64,000 bases of DNA from Saururus chinensis (taxonomy: Eukaryota; Streptophyta; Magnoliopsida; Piperales; Saururaceae): positions 14,946,330-15,010,329 of the forward strand of contig CP141150.1 in the NCBI GenBank assembly GCA_035235625.1, given 5' to 3'. Positions 47,313 to 58,942 of the stretch are shown piece by piece (positions within the stretch are counted from its first letter, which is position 1; the number at the start of each line of letters is the position of its first letter). A program made the position numbers and the translations under genes. Under the pieces are notes generated by a model. That model was given only the letters and a program-made list of their open reading frames with translations, had not been told where the DNA came from and did no database searches.

Positions 47313-47614
47313 TCTGTTCTACATGACTGGGGTGATGAGGAGTGCATCCAAATTCTCAAAAACTGCAAGGAAGCTCTTACCAAGGACAATTCAATTGGCA
47401 GAGTGATAATTGTAGAGGCAGTCATCAATGGCGCCAAAACAAAGGATACGAAGAAATGAGGTTAGTATTGGATATGGTGATGATGGCCCATACCAACAAT
47501 GGCAAGGAGAGAACTGAAGACGAATGGAAGAAAGTCCTCTCCCAGGCAGGCTTTGCTGCGTGTACTATCAAGCCTATGCAGGCTATACAACATGTCATTG
47601 TAGCTTATCCTTAA

Positions 47615-48908
47615 TCATTATTATTGATGCAAAACCCTCAGTTTTGCAAAAATACTTATTTGTGATAATATCATAATTGCCAAGTGGCAATTCTATTATG
47701 TCCATTATTCTTGAAGAATGCATAAAATTAAATTCAAATTAACCAAGAATTATCACTAATATATTTGATTTTGAATCATTACTACGTATTAAAAGTACTA
47801 ATTAATGATAGCTTCCACTTTAGTATGTGGCTACTATATTGTATGTAGTGCATATAAATGGAGAAATTAGGTTGCAGTATGTGCTAAAGGGACCGTCGGT
47901 GGAAAGAGAGGTAGTGGGCAGCGACAATGCTTGTTGAATGGCTTTGAGAAGTCCACCACATTTGTGGGAGGGAGAAATGGAGAGAGAGAAAGAAGAAAAA
48001 GAAGCCTGCGAATTGTCCAAATGAAGATAGCTTCAATCTGATAGCTTGCATTAGTGAATTGCTTAATAAGGGGGCTTTTGTTTAATACATAATTTATTTA
48101 TAATATATTATTATTTTTTATCTAAGTCATATTTATATGTAAATATGTGTGCATTTTTGCTAATTAATTTAAACAAGAGTTACATTAATATATCTTCTAT
48201 CAGTTTATCTAGCGACTCATACTCAATAGATATAGACCACTGTGAATCTTCTATCAGTTTAGCTAGCCCAGCCCGCACATACGTGGATGGTAGATATAGA
48301 CCACTGTGCTAAAGGAGTGGACTGGCTAAAGAAACGGTGATGAAAAACTCGCATATATATACGTTGAGGTTGTTATCTAATCATCATTTCTCTTGGACTA
48401 AACACCTTATTACACGTGAATCTGCAATTCATCGGGAAAAACATTGATGAGCTACCCAATTATGTCATTGAGGTATATATCTTATATGTTGAACAATTAG
48501 CTTATTTAATTTCATCATCACTATCAGACTAAAATTAAATGTGTTTTCAGTATTATTTGTACCAACACATGATTACAACTTTTCGACTAAAAAAAAAAAA
48601 GAAAAGAAGAAATCTTTAAATAACACCATACCTGATATGCTCTCATATAGTATGGTGCTTTGCTCATTCGTGGCAATTAATTTTTGAAGCAGCTAAACAT
48701 GGCCAGTATCTATTTTTTCATACAACATGGCCGGCCAGGATCTGGGAATACGTGGAACACGCTCTTTTCACTTGAAGAAGTTTCCATGATTGCAAACTTA
48801 ATTAAGCAATCTTCACATGAATGCTGTGTAACAGTGCATGTTATATATTGAGCACACTTATGTATATATAGATGTTAGTAATATCAAAGACAAGCACAAG
48901 GAATCACA
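47615..48908 (+). repeat. Duplicated O-methyltransferase promoter region
   Basis: From about 48065 to 48908 this repeats 43950-44823, including TTTTGTTTAATACATAATTTATT, the ACACCATACCTGATATGCTC stretch and the TATA-like TATATAGATGTTAG just before the start codon. Small indels distinguish the copies, and the AT microsatellite is much shorter here. No gene is seen in 47615-48060. Confidence 0.8.
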
Positions 48909-48977
48909 TGGTAGGTAAAGGTGAAGAAGCTGTTGATTCCGAGCTTCAAATATGGAAGCTTGCGTTGGGGTTAAGCG
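48909..48977 (+). pseudogene. Truncated second O-methyltransferase copy (N-terminus only)
   Basis: Encodes MVGKGEEAVDSELQIWKLALG, nearly identical to the start of the gene at 44824. Homology ends near 48972, where the complete gene continues with TTCACCGGCCC and this copy reads AAGCGTGTAAG. The remaining 95% of the gene is missing. It is a relic of a tandem duplication whose far end was deleted or never copied. Confidence 0.85.
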
Positions 48978-49302
48978 TGTAAGTTTGTTTTTGTAAATAT
49001 GGATTTCCCTGCCTATTTTTGCACTTTTGTGAGGTCAATTATTTTATAAAAATTGGGAGATTATTAACTTTCAGCCACGAATATCAGCAATGAATGGTGA
49101 CAGTAGCTTTCGATGACTCATGCAACCGTAGTGTGTTGAGAGACCTCAACAGTCTCCTTTTTAGACTTAGAAGACTTGAAGGAGTTAAGAAGAGTAGAGG
49201 ATGCTTGTAATGCTAAACTTTAAGATAAAAGTCGTTGCATAGATTGTGTCTGGACTGGTTGTAAATAGAAGAGTTTTGGCCATTAGACATGGAGTCAACA
49301 TG

Positions 49303-49521
49303 GAATTCTAATCCCCAAGCTTCACTAGAGGCCTCTAAGTAAAGCTTCACCACGCAACCACGTACTTTTATCACGTGGTCTCATGTGTGATAAAAATGGC
49401 ATTTCAAAAAATAACGATTCTTTTTTATTTTTTATACCGTAGAATAAATGTACGTGGTTGTCTTGTGAAGCTTCACTAGAGGCCTTCCTAATGGTGAAGC
49501 TTCACCGGGGGATTACAATTC
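49303..49521. mobile_element. Mutator-type MITE in the NLR relic
   Basis: 219 bp flanked by the perfect 9 bp duplication gtcaacatg (49294-49302 and 49522-49530). Terminal inverted repeats are GAATTCTAATCCCC on the left and GGGGGATTACAATTC on the right, with further inverted pieces around AAGCTTCAC and GAGGCC. A 9 bp duplication is diagnostic of Mutator-type transposition. No coding capacity. Confidence 0.88.
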
Positions 49522-49611
49522 GTCAACATGGGGAGAAGAGTTTAGGAGTGCAGACGCTATCTTGCAAGCTCTCCGACCCAATACTACTTCCCAAGATTTA
49601 TGAATTATTAG

Positions 49612-52058
49612 TGTAATAACCCATATTTTTATACGGGTTAGGTAATCGGTTGGGCCCGGGGCAAGTTTTAGACCCTGGATTACGTAATGGGAGTCTCTAT
49701 TTGTATGGCCTGAACGGGGTGGAGACAGCTCAGATCTTTTGCTTGGGAGAGGAATTGCTCCAGGGAAGATTGTTCAAAACCCTATCCCAAATCTCTTCCC
49801 TTCCTTCTTCATCTTGATTCCTTTGGTGGCAGTGGTCTTCTTCCTCAGCGCCGTCCGGGCTACCGTTTGCTGTGTATTTCATGTGGTGGGCCGACCAATT
49901 TGCTGGTGCGATTGGGTGAGAAAGGGGAGATGGGACGGGGGAGCGATATAATTTTCCATAAGCATGTAGAGGGGGAAGGGGGAGAACAATCGAGAGGAGA
50001 GAGTGAGGAAGAGGGCGGATGGGTTTGGGGAGGGTTGTTGTCATTCACTACCCTACAATCAAGGCCCTCGATATCTTATGAAAAAAAAAGGCACATGAGG
50101 ATGAGATTAGCGTTCATGGTGGAAAACGGAAGGAGCACCCTTTCCTCAAGTTGGGACCCTTCTACTTCTTCTGCTTGTCCACGGTGAAAATGTTTCTCTT
50201 CTCAATTTAATGATTTTTAGCTTTATCTAATCTCAACTCAATGAACAGCATTGTATGAAGTTATACCTGATTTTGTCATTGATGCAAACCTGTTATGCAT
50301 TTAGTGTTTGCCCGGAATGTGTTTGTTTTATATGCAATATGCAGTAGGAATGCCTTTATCACAGAGTCATCATCTTGCTGTGTAATATTTGTAGGGGTGG
50401 CTATAGGGTAATGTTGTTTGGAATAAAAGTCTCGAATAGAGCATTCATCGCTTTGTCTTGCGCATATATGGGTTGAAGAGGATGCTCCCGTTAGAGATTT
50501 AATTTCCGGACCGGTCTAATAAAGATATAAAATAACGAAACTACATATCTAGACCTGGTTCACTAAGATAAAAACTATATAAAAATTGAAGAAAATTATG
50601 GAAGAACCTTAAATTCCTAATGAACGACTTCACTAGTTTTTTGATCAACCAAAAATCTACACAATAGTGAAAAATTATGAGTTTGCCCTCTATAGTGAAT
50701 TTTATCTTGCCTATTGAACAGTCACGGTTCAAGGGAAATACTGATTGGTAAAATTTAATAATTTTATTATAGTATTATGACTCTCTTAGGAAATTATATG
50801 TAAATTTTTAGATCTATTGGAGTTATCAATAAATTATAAAAATTCTAAGAGTACTTTTATGCATAATTGAGTGTAGAAGAGAAAAAACTAAGCAAACGAA
50901 GAAGATTTTGAGAAATCATAAATAAGGGTTAAGGGCTCAAGGGCACTAGATCTTTAGGAACTAATGCTAGTCTTTGTTAATTGTTATGATGAAGTTATGT
51001 TTATGATTTGGATCATATATATGTATTGAATTAAAAGGTTTAGCTATACATGTCTATTTGAGGAATGCATGCATTTAGCCATATGTGTTGGATCATTTGA
51101 TGAATGAATTGTGTATACATCATGTTTGTACTATGAATGGTTCAATATGTTATAAATTATGATCATTGTTAATTTTCACTTGGGGGCAGTGACTTATTCA
51201 TTTTTATCACTTTTTATGGACATGTGAGAGGAATGTCTTGCATAAAAGGTAGATTCAGGTATTAAGAACCAACCTAAGAATGAGAGGTTGACAAAAGTAG
51301 TTAAGGTCGGTTGAGTACCTTAACTTAAGAATCAAGATAATAACTTTACCCAGGTGCCACGTAGGGATGAGGGTGGACCTCAGCCTTTGGCAGTTCCCTC
51401 CCGATTTTTATGGGTCATACCGAGTACAAGCAGATGACCACCCACGGCGCTATCGCATTAGCACAACTCACGTATCACATAGCTAATTCTCTGGGTGATA
51501 AAGGGAATGGGTTGTGTGAATATTATCTTATATGATGCATATGATGATTATGTGAATGTTATGACATGATGGGTATCGAATAATCATGTGAATGTTATGT
51601 TAAGCTATGATATATATACGATGATCATGTTTGGATAGATCATGTTTGGATATGATGACCATGTTCTTTTGCATAATGTATGAATGCTATGTAAGTAAAT
51701 ATGTTGAGTGATGCATTTCACATAATATTATGTTAGGGCATTCAGAACTACGTATGGATCTGATCCTCTTCTACCTTGAAGTTGTATGTAGGTAGTTGAC
51801 ATCAGACGATGTTGATTCGATCCAAATATTAGGTTACTAATCTTTTCTTGTAAGATGCAGGTTTTTAGTTATTTTTATAATTCAGTTCGTCGGCATAATA
51901 ATCATCCTAGCCAAAGAACATGAAAAATGAACGGTTGGATTTTCTTGAGGAATTCTATGTAGTGAGAATATTTTGGTATGAATTGTATTTTATGTCATTG
52001 TGGTATTGTTATTATTTGAAAAAAAAATAAAATTTCTCCTAAAAATCGGGTCATAACA
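49612..52058. mobile_element. Solo LTR in the NLR relic
   Basis: 2,447 bp from TGTAATAACCC to GGGTCATAACA, flanked by the 5 bp duplication attag (49607-49611 and 52059-52063). The ends fit a Ty3/gypsy-type LTR. There is no primer site, coding region or second LTR, so it is a solo LTR. Short open frames in its GC-rich part (49730-50190) have no recognizable domain. Confidence 0.88.
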
Positions 52059-52232
52059 ATTAGCTATCCAGGCTTAAGAATTCCAACTCTAGTTGATATC
52101 ACCATTGCTCTTACCCCAAACTGTATGCAATTACCGGCTCTAGGAAACCTGCCACATCTTCGAGAACTTCAGGTAGTAAATTTGCCACAGCTGAAACATG
52201 TAGTTGGCTTCCCCAAATTGGAATGGCTTTGG

Positions 52233-54382
52233 TAAATTAGCACATATATATTATACATATATCAAATATACTTACAGCTCATATGCATGTCATATGCATT
52301 TTAATATGACATAATTTATCCTCTTACATCATGCATTGAATCATATAATCCTAATACGCTGATACACATTTAAACATGCTATCATGAAATTACGAGTTCA
52401 AAACTCCCCTACCTTGCAATCCATGACATTTGATAATGAGCACACGATGGTGGCGGCACCGGTGCTAGAGTTTGTGGTCAAAAGCATTGCCTAGTTGAGA
52501 GAGATTCTATCCCAAGGGTTTAGGAAGCACCATACTCAAGGCCAAACAGGGTGACACAAATCAACGCGGAAAAATTCGTGATTCACGGCGGCACACTAGG
52601 GCGGCTAGGATAAGGGTCTTGCCAAAGAATTGACAAGTGCGATCGGAAGTTGAGGTGTACTCGCTGAAGGTGGCTGGCAGCTGAGAAGTACGTGGATAGC
52701 ACCCAACGATGGAGAATTCGCATCATTGATAACCCACAAAAGGGCAAAGGGCATGGGGTGACGCTTAAGGACAGAGGAGAGGTGGAGGGCTCTACTGGTC
52801 AACTCAATGGTGATGGGGCCATCCGACGGTCAGGTGGCGCAAAGTGGTGCCTAAGCACTAAACAACAAGCTCTACTACATGCACATGTAGCAAAGAGGGC
52901 CACTCGAGGGGAAAAGTGCTAGACAATGGTGGCCCAAGGCCCAAAAAGACTGGTAGGGCTAAGGCCCTAGTGCTGGCCAATGGAGACAACAACACTGTCA
53001 ATCGCCACCCACAACCAAACCCAACGGTGTAGGCGGCTTTGCATCTAGCACGGTATAGGGAAAGGGGCAAGTGGCCCATGATGGGCAGAGGTGTAATCGG
53101 GCCAAGTGGGGTTGGCCCTTGCTGTCATCTAGCTAGGGTAGAGCCCATGATGGGCGTATGGCCGACGACTCGTCGATGGCAATAATGAGATGCACCAAAA
53201 GCGTTTGACCGGGCAAAAAAATAGAGAACTAGTGAGGCAAAGGTGGAACCGGGCGGAGGATAGGAGCAAAGGGGGGCATAGGAGGTCGATCTAGCCAGAC
53301 ATGGATGGAGGGGTGGTGGCCGATCGGAAACGGCGCACGGAGAAGAAAATAGTCGTCTGAAGGCTAAACGCGACTAATACAATTAAAAACATTGGAGGGC
53401 ATCACTTTGACGTCTAAATATGGGGTGACGGACTGGTGGTCATTCCTTCACCAACCCAAGCAGGACTAAAAGGAGGTGATCGGGAGGCCGAACAATGACC
53501 GGAAACACACCGGTGTCTAAAAAATGTATCGGACATTGAGAAGAAAAAAAAAAGAAAAAAGTACTGACAACTCACAGAGGAGTAGGCAGAGCATGGCAAC
53601 GGCCCTGGCAAGCGCCTATGGGATCTTGGAGGCCGGACGAAGATAAGTCTAGTGGAGGGTGGCACCAAACGGTGGCAAAATCACTATCTGGTGGCCCAAA
53701 AACGAATTTATAAGGTTAGAAAAATAGAGGAAATAATTGTTACCTTGTGGAGATGCTAGGAGATGGTGGCGGCAATCCTAGCTAGTACCAACAGACTTGT
53801 GTCAGTAAGGCAAAGTGGATCCTAGCAAGAATTGGTAGAATTCGATGACAGAGGAGGTACGACAAAGCGACCAAAAACTCTCTCGGGTTTCTCTCAAAAC
53901 ATATTGCACATTTCATGGTTCTGGACATCTCAAAGGTTTATGGAACTCGATCGTTGGGTTCCAGGTGTTTATACATTTTTTTATTTATGTCCCCATTACA
54001 TGTTAACCTTATGTTTACGCATTGTATATCCAAATATTTGAGCCGAAAATGAGTGTCGAGGCCCGTGGCCTGCGATTAATCCCCACACCCAACTCTATGG
54101 GTATTATATTAAGGTGAAATATATAAATACGAATACATCGAAACGTCATATTTTCCTACCGAAAATGATCAAAAAAATAGTATAAAAATATAAAAAAATC
54201 AACGACAAAATCCATTGTATTTTCACACAAAACTGAGCTTGATCACCTTATCTCCCACTTTTATAAATCTCCGATGACTTTGGAATGAAATGTGGAGGTT
54301 TAACGACTTTGACCATTTTTCAAAACAATGCTTTGGCAAGGAAATACAATCAACAGATATTGAAATAATCCTATTTTTTATT
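52233..54382. other. Unassigned region between the NLR relic and receptor kinase copy C
   Basis: 52233-52430 and 54060-54382 are AT-rich. 52440-53950 is GC-richer and rich in GGTGGC and GGCGG phrases, unlike its surroundings, and has short open frames on both strands without a recognizable domain. It may be the non-coding part of a transposon. No terminal repeats were found by eye. Confidence 0.4.
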
Positions 54383-56825
54383 TCAATAGCCACATCTAAT
54401 CTGTTTGCTAAAGCCCAAATATTTTGGTGAGTCATTGCGAGTCATTTGTGAGTGCAACCACTGCTCAATACTTTTATTAGACATACGCTCAAATACTAGA
54501 GCTTTAAAATCACTACCTTCGAAATCTAAACTTGAGCATGAAGTTAAAATCTTAACAAGATTCCGGTGACGAATATTTTTTAAAACTCCACATTCATCCA
54601 TAAAAGTTTTCATGGCATAGTCTTGATCAAGATTAAGTACCTTATTGGCAACCATGGCTTGATAGTTCTGCAAATATCCTTCATATATAGTGTCAAAGCT
54701 CCCTACGCCAATTAAATTTGAAGAAGAAAAACCATTTGTTGCTTTGTGGAGCTCTATGTAGGAGACTTTAAAATATAAATTGATTGAGGAAGAAGGGGAG
54801 GAATGATGCTTCCTGTTTTGTGTTCTACATATTATGAATAGGCAAGATATTACCAAAGTGCCAACAATAGAAGCTACAATTGATAATTTCACTTTCATAG
54901 AATGAGTTTTTCTGCCTTGGTTGATAAATTTTGGTTGGCAAGGGGCCAAGTTCAACTGTGGTATACCACCACATAACTTGGGATTTCCATCTAGAGAAAT
55001 GACACTAATATTACTAAAGATTCTTGTTGTGGGTACTTCTCCCTCAAAATTGTTAAAGAGAGATTCAAATAATTCGTACCATTGAGCTTGGAGAGAAATT
55101 CTGGTATAGTCCCTAACAAATTGTTCCATAAAAGATCTAGCTGCTCTATACTTTTCACATAAGCTAACAAAGGAGGGATACTTCCACTGAGGGAGTTGTT
55201 CTGCATAAATAGTTGTTGGAGCATAGAGCAACCCCCGATGTTTATGGGGATCTTGCATATCAAACGATTGTTATAGACGTAGAAATTAACGAGGAATATC
55301 AAGTCACCCACTTTTGATGGTACTGGCCCAGTTAGCAAATTGTTGTCCATTCTGAGTTCAAACAAAGAAGAGAGATTGAACAAGGTCATTGGTATCTTAC
55401 CGCTAAGCATGTTGTTGAAAAGGTAAGATATACAACACCTCTATAATTCCCAATGCTCGATGGGATGTGTCCTTGGAGTTGGTTACCACTTATATCAAGG
55501 ATAGCCAACTGAGTTAAGTTGCCAATTTTGTCTGGAATTTTACCAGACAACTTGTTTGTATCAAGCAAAAGCTTTACAAGCCGTTGAAGCTTTCCAATTG
55601 CTGCAGGAATTTCGCCAGTCAGTTGGTTATACTCCAAAGCTAATACCTGCAACTGTACAAGGTTTTCAATTCCTGAAGGGATGTCTCCGTGGATTTGATT
55701 CTCTCCAATTTCTAAGTATTCAAGATGATTGGAGAGGTTTGATGTGGATTTGGGGAGAGAACCGACAAGGCTATTTCCCTGAGCTGCAAGCAAGACCAAG
55801 CGAGTACAGTTTGTCAAAGATGTGATAAACTGCAAGTCGTTGTTTACGATACTTCCAAGCCTGTTGTAACCAATGTTAAACCAAGACAAATTCTTCAAAT
55901 TTCCTAGATCGACAGGGACAGACCTAGTGAAAGGATTACCCGCAAAATCGAGCTGAGTGAGATGAGAAGCGTTGGCTAGAGTGGTTGGAAGTGGACCAAC
56001 GAATTTGTTCATACCAACAGTAAGACTTTTGAGGTTTGACATTGTAAGGCCAATGTTTGAGGAAAGTCTTCCCCGAAATTGGTTTTCTGTCAGAGACAAC
56101 TCTATCATGGATGAGAGATTGTACAGAGATAGAGGTATCGTACCAGATAGATTGTTGACACCACAATGAAATATTTTCAACCTGAAAAGCTGGCCAAGTT
56201 CACTCGGGATGCGCCCGTCAAAGCTATTAAAGGACACGGACATAGCCTCCAGTGAAGAGAGGTTCACAAACGAAGGCGGAATCCTTCCAATGAGTTTGTT
56301 GTGCCTCAATTTTAGGTAAACCAGCTGAGACAATGAACCAAGCTCGGCTGGGATGTTTCCTGCAAGTCCATTTCCACCCAAATGAAGATAAAAGAGGCGA
56401 GAGCAGTTGGAGAGACTCCCTGGAATTTCTCCTTGTAGTGAGTTGTTAGCTATATGAAGAACTTTGAGGCGACGTAAACGAGCCAACTCCAATGGTATGC
56501 TGCCATAAAAGCCATTCTCACTAATGTCTAAGCTTTTGAGGAAGGAAAGATTGCCAAGCTGAGGTGACACTGTCCCTTGTAAACCAAGATTGGGCAGTTC
56601 CAAGTGTGTGACTCGCCCATGCCGGCGACTGCAAATGATCCCAGGCCAAAAGCAAAAGTGGGCGGAATGGTTCCAAGAAGTGAAGATTTGGTGAGGGTCA
56701 CCAGTGATCTCCTTTTTGAAGGCGAGCAATGCAAGCCGATCCGTCTCGTTGCCCACATGCAAAGCCTTGATGCTCATCAATATCAAGTTGAAGCAGATGA
56801 AGAGTGCAAGCACCTGCACCTCCAT
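54383..56825 (-). pseudogene. Xa21/EFR-like LRR receptor kinase, copy C, frameshifted and truncated
   Basis: Very close to copy B from the start codon (56825) through the signal peptide, LRRs, membrane segment and kinase N-lobe. Three one-base indels break the frame: a missing C near 55423, a missing A near 55057, and an extra base near 54402. Homology ends at about 54383, just before the catalytic loop, so the HCDLKPSN and DFG motifs and all of exon 2 are absent. GVGSFDTIYEG replaces the GMGSFGTVYKG loop, an additional change in a key motif. It could at most yield a secreted partial LRR protein (to about residue 480). Confidence 0.92.
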
Positions 56826-57182
56826 GTTGGAAAGCCTGGGCAATTGAATGGCGGAGAAACTGGGCTTCTTCACTCTATTCCTTATGATATATGATTATGA
56901 TATATGAGAATGCCTGATGTGTGGGTGGTTGCTCTGGGACTGAATATATAATCTTTAGGAAGTTGAGTAAAAACGACTTCATATCCAGACTTCATTAGTG
57001 ACTCCTTTACGACTTTGTTGGAAGTGACTGCATTAGTGTACCACTTTCTCGTGATCAGTTGCCACTCACGTTAAAGAACATTTCCTAAAAAACATCTAAA
57101 ATATCCTTGTCCTTGTCCTAAAGCCTTTTATCACCCATATATTTGTAGCGTTCTTGAGAAGGCAAGACAATTGGATGGTCAG
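56826..57182 (-). promoter_or_regulatory. Upstream region of copy C
   Basis: Homologous to 18758-19135 upstream of copy A, with GACTTCATTAGTGACTCC shared. It is interrupted 350 bp from the start codon by a hAT-like element. Confidence 0.6.
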
Positions 57183-58390
57183 CAAGGGTGCTAAGGAGCT
57201 GAGTTTTGACTTAAACTCGATATTAGAAAACTCGACTCAAGTTTGGCTCTACCTCGATTAAACATTTAGATGCCTATCTAGTAAGAACTTGATTCAGAAA
57301 GGGAACTCGAAACTCGACTTAAACTTGAGCTTGAAAATATATTATGGTAGTTCGACTTGAGCTTGAATCTCATTTACAACCCAAACTATTTTTTCCCATA
57401 AAAAATAATATTTAGAGAATCACATCAGCATTACAAAAGGCAGAAGATTATAACGAACACAATTTTATTTTATTAAAGTTGTAAATATTACTTCAAAATC
57501 TAGCTAAAATAATAGTTGATAAATTACTCTACAAAAAAATTTCACTAGTCATTAAAAACTTAACTAATGTTATTCAAATATCTCATATAATAAGCCACTA
57601 AAAATTGAATTAGTCACCAATTCACAGATTTCATATCTCATTAATCTACTGAATGTAAAAAAACTCATGATGAGAGAACTATTTCGACCTTAGCAGTAAC
57701 ATATTTTAGGGTGTGTGGATTGCTTGCAAAAATAAAAATTAATATAATTAGACTTTAGCTGTAAAATCTAGATTAGGTTCACTGAATATTTTGTAGGCAA
57801 AATATAGATATAGTTCACTAGATCCCTAATTCTAAACCAATGTGATTGGTTGAATTAAGAATGTTTATTATGCAAGTAAAATTATATATTTATATTTATT
57901 AAGAATAGAATGATTAAAGGTAGCATTTAAAAACTAAATAATATTATATAGATGAATAAGTGCAGTATAGGAATAAAATAATTTATCATACATACACTAC
58001 AACAAAATTGACTATTAGCAACACATTTAAGCGTTGCTATTAGTATAATATTAACGATGCTTTTTATTAAGCGTTGCTAATATTATAGTATTAGTGACGT
58101 TTACAAACGTCGTTAATAAAAAATATTTTAAATTTTTTTAAAATAAAATAAATAAATAATTATTAGCACACTTGTTATTAAACGTCACTAATATGATAGT
58201 ATTGTGACGTTTGCTTAAGTGTCGCTAATTGGTATAATTATTTTAAAAAATAATATTTATACATAAAAAATATTTAAAATAAAATATTAGAGCGTCGCTA
58301 AAAAAAATTAAACAAAAAAAAAGAAATATCACGAGGTAAATTTTTTTTTTAATTACCTGGTTTTGGCTGGGTCTAAAACCTCACCCGCGC

Positions 58391-58475
58391 GCAGCCGGGT
58401 CAGAAGCGACTTGCAGCTCGGGTCAGAAGAGACTTGCGGCTCGGGTCAGAAGTGACCTGCGGAGCGGGTCAGTAT
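58391..58475 (+). repeat. Short tandem repeat of about 23 bp in CACTA element 3
   Basis: Four imperfect units of the form GCTCGGGTCAGAAGNGACYTGCG in the GC-rich middle of the element. Confidence 0.8.
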
Positions 58476-58865
58476 TGACCCGCGCGGGTTGGTCTGGGCC
58501 AACCCACTCTGGTTGTCTTCAACCTCTTGCCACGGCGAGAGGTTTCAGATCCGTCACCCGGCCACAACCGCCTAGGGGGTCGGAAAAACGTTTGCTTGTC
58601 GGCGGAGGTTCCAGATCCGGCCCCTATTACAAGCATCAATGTCTAGTGGTAGCGGCGAGACGACGACGGACGGCAGCTCGAGGACTGAACTCCCCACTCA
58701 TGGAGATGCACAAGTGACCACGCATGGGTGGCTAGACGACCACACATGGGCGACTGGTCCGGCTCGTCGGAGATACCAGACACATCATCAATCTCAGACC
58801 CAAAGCGACGCATTTTTCGTACCTGCCTGATTCTGAAGTCTCGCCAAAGGTGTGGGACATAAAGG

Positions 58866-58942
58866 CACGGGCGGAAATTCGCACTAGCGCGAAGTTTCGC
58901 GCATAGGCACGAAACTTCGCGCTCGGGCAAATTTCCACCCGA
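58866..58942. repeat. GC-rich hairpin shared with CACTA element 2
   Basis: CGGGCGGAAATTCGC and CGCGAAGTTTCGCGC pair with GCGCGAAGTTTCG-type and GGCAAATTTCCACCCG sequences on the other side of a short loop (near 58903). A related motif, GGGCGGAAATTCGCCC, occurs at 37045-37065 in element 2. Confidence 0.7.

Larger units (their letters stand above)
44824..47614 (+). pseudogene. Plant O-methyltransferase (COMT-type), two exons, one-base frameshift
   Basis: SAM-dependent O-methyltransferase for phenolic or alkaloid hydroxyls. Exon 1 is 44824-45576 and exon 2 is 47313-47614, joined CTG-AAG|TCT with GT-AG. Residues 1-110 form the dimerization domain (ELQIWKLALGFTGPAVVKCAIELGIADVL in part). The SAM-binding glycine-rich loop VLDVGGGNGT is near residues 199-208. 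The catalytic His lies in [10 protein letters not shown] at the start of exon 2, followed by the usual C-terminal AGF...AYP. In exon 2 a run of three A (47454-47456) gives a premature TGA; one more A would restore the conserved continuation ([14 protein letters not shown]) and a total near 351 aa, the usual length. It may be a young pseudogene or a sequencing error. An in-frame ATG at 44788 is also possible; I prefer 44824. The substrate cannot be inferred. Confidence 0.82.
49121..52232 (+). pseudogene. NB-LRR (NLR) resistance gene relic, LRR region only, split by two insertions
   Basis: Plus-strand pieces of the LRR domain of a CC-NB-LRR-type protein. 49121-49293 encodes a VLRDLNSLLFRL-type repeat with stops and a frameshift. 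49531-49611 encodes EEFRSADAILQALRPN with one stop. 52064-52232 encodes SYPGLRIPTL followed by CMQLPALGNLPHLRELQV and ends with a stop at 52230-52232. The C..LPxLGxLPxLxxL pattern is typical of plant NLRs. Removing the MITE (with one gtcaacatg) and the solo LTR (with one attag) joins the pieces in one frame across both sites. NB-ARC and coiled-coil parts are absent. Confidence 0.75.
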
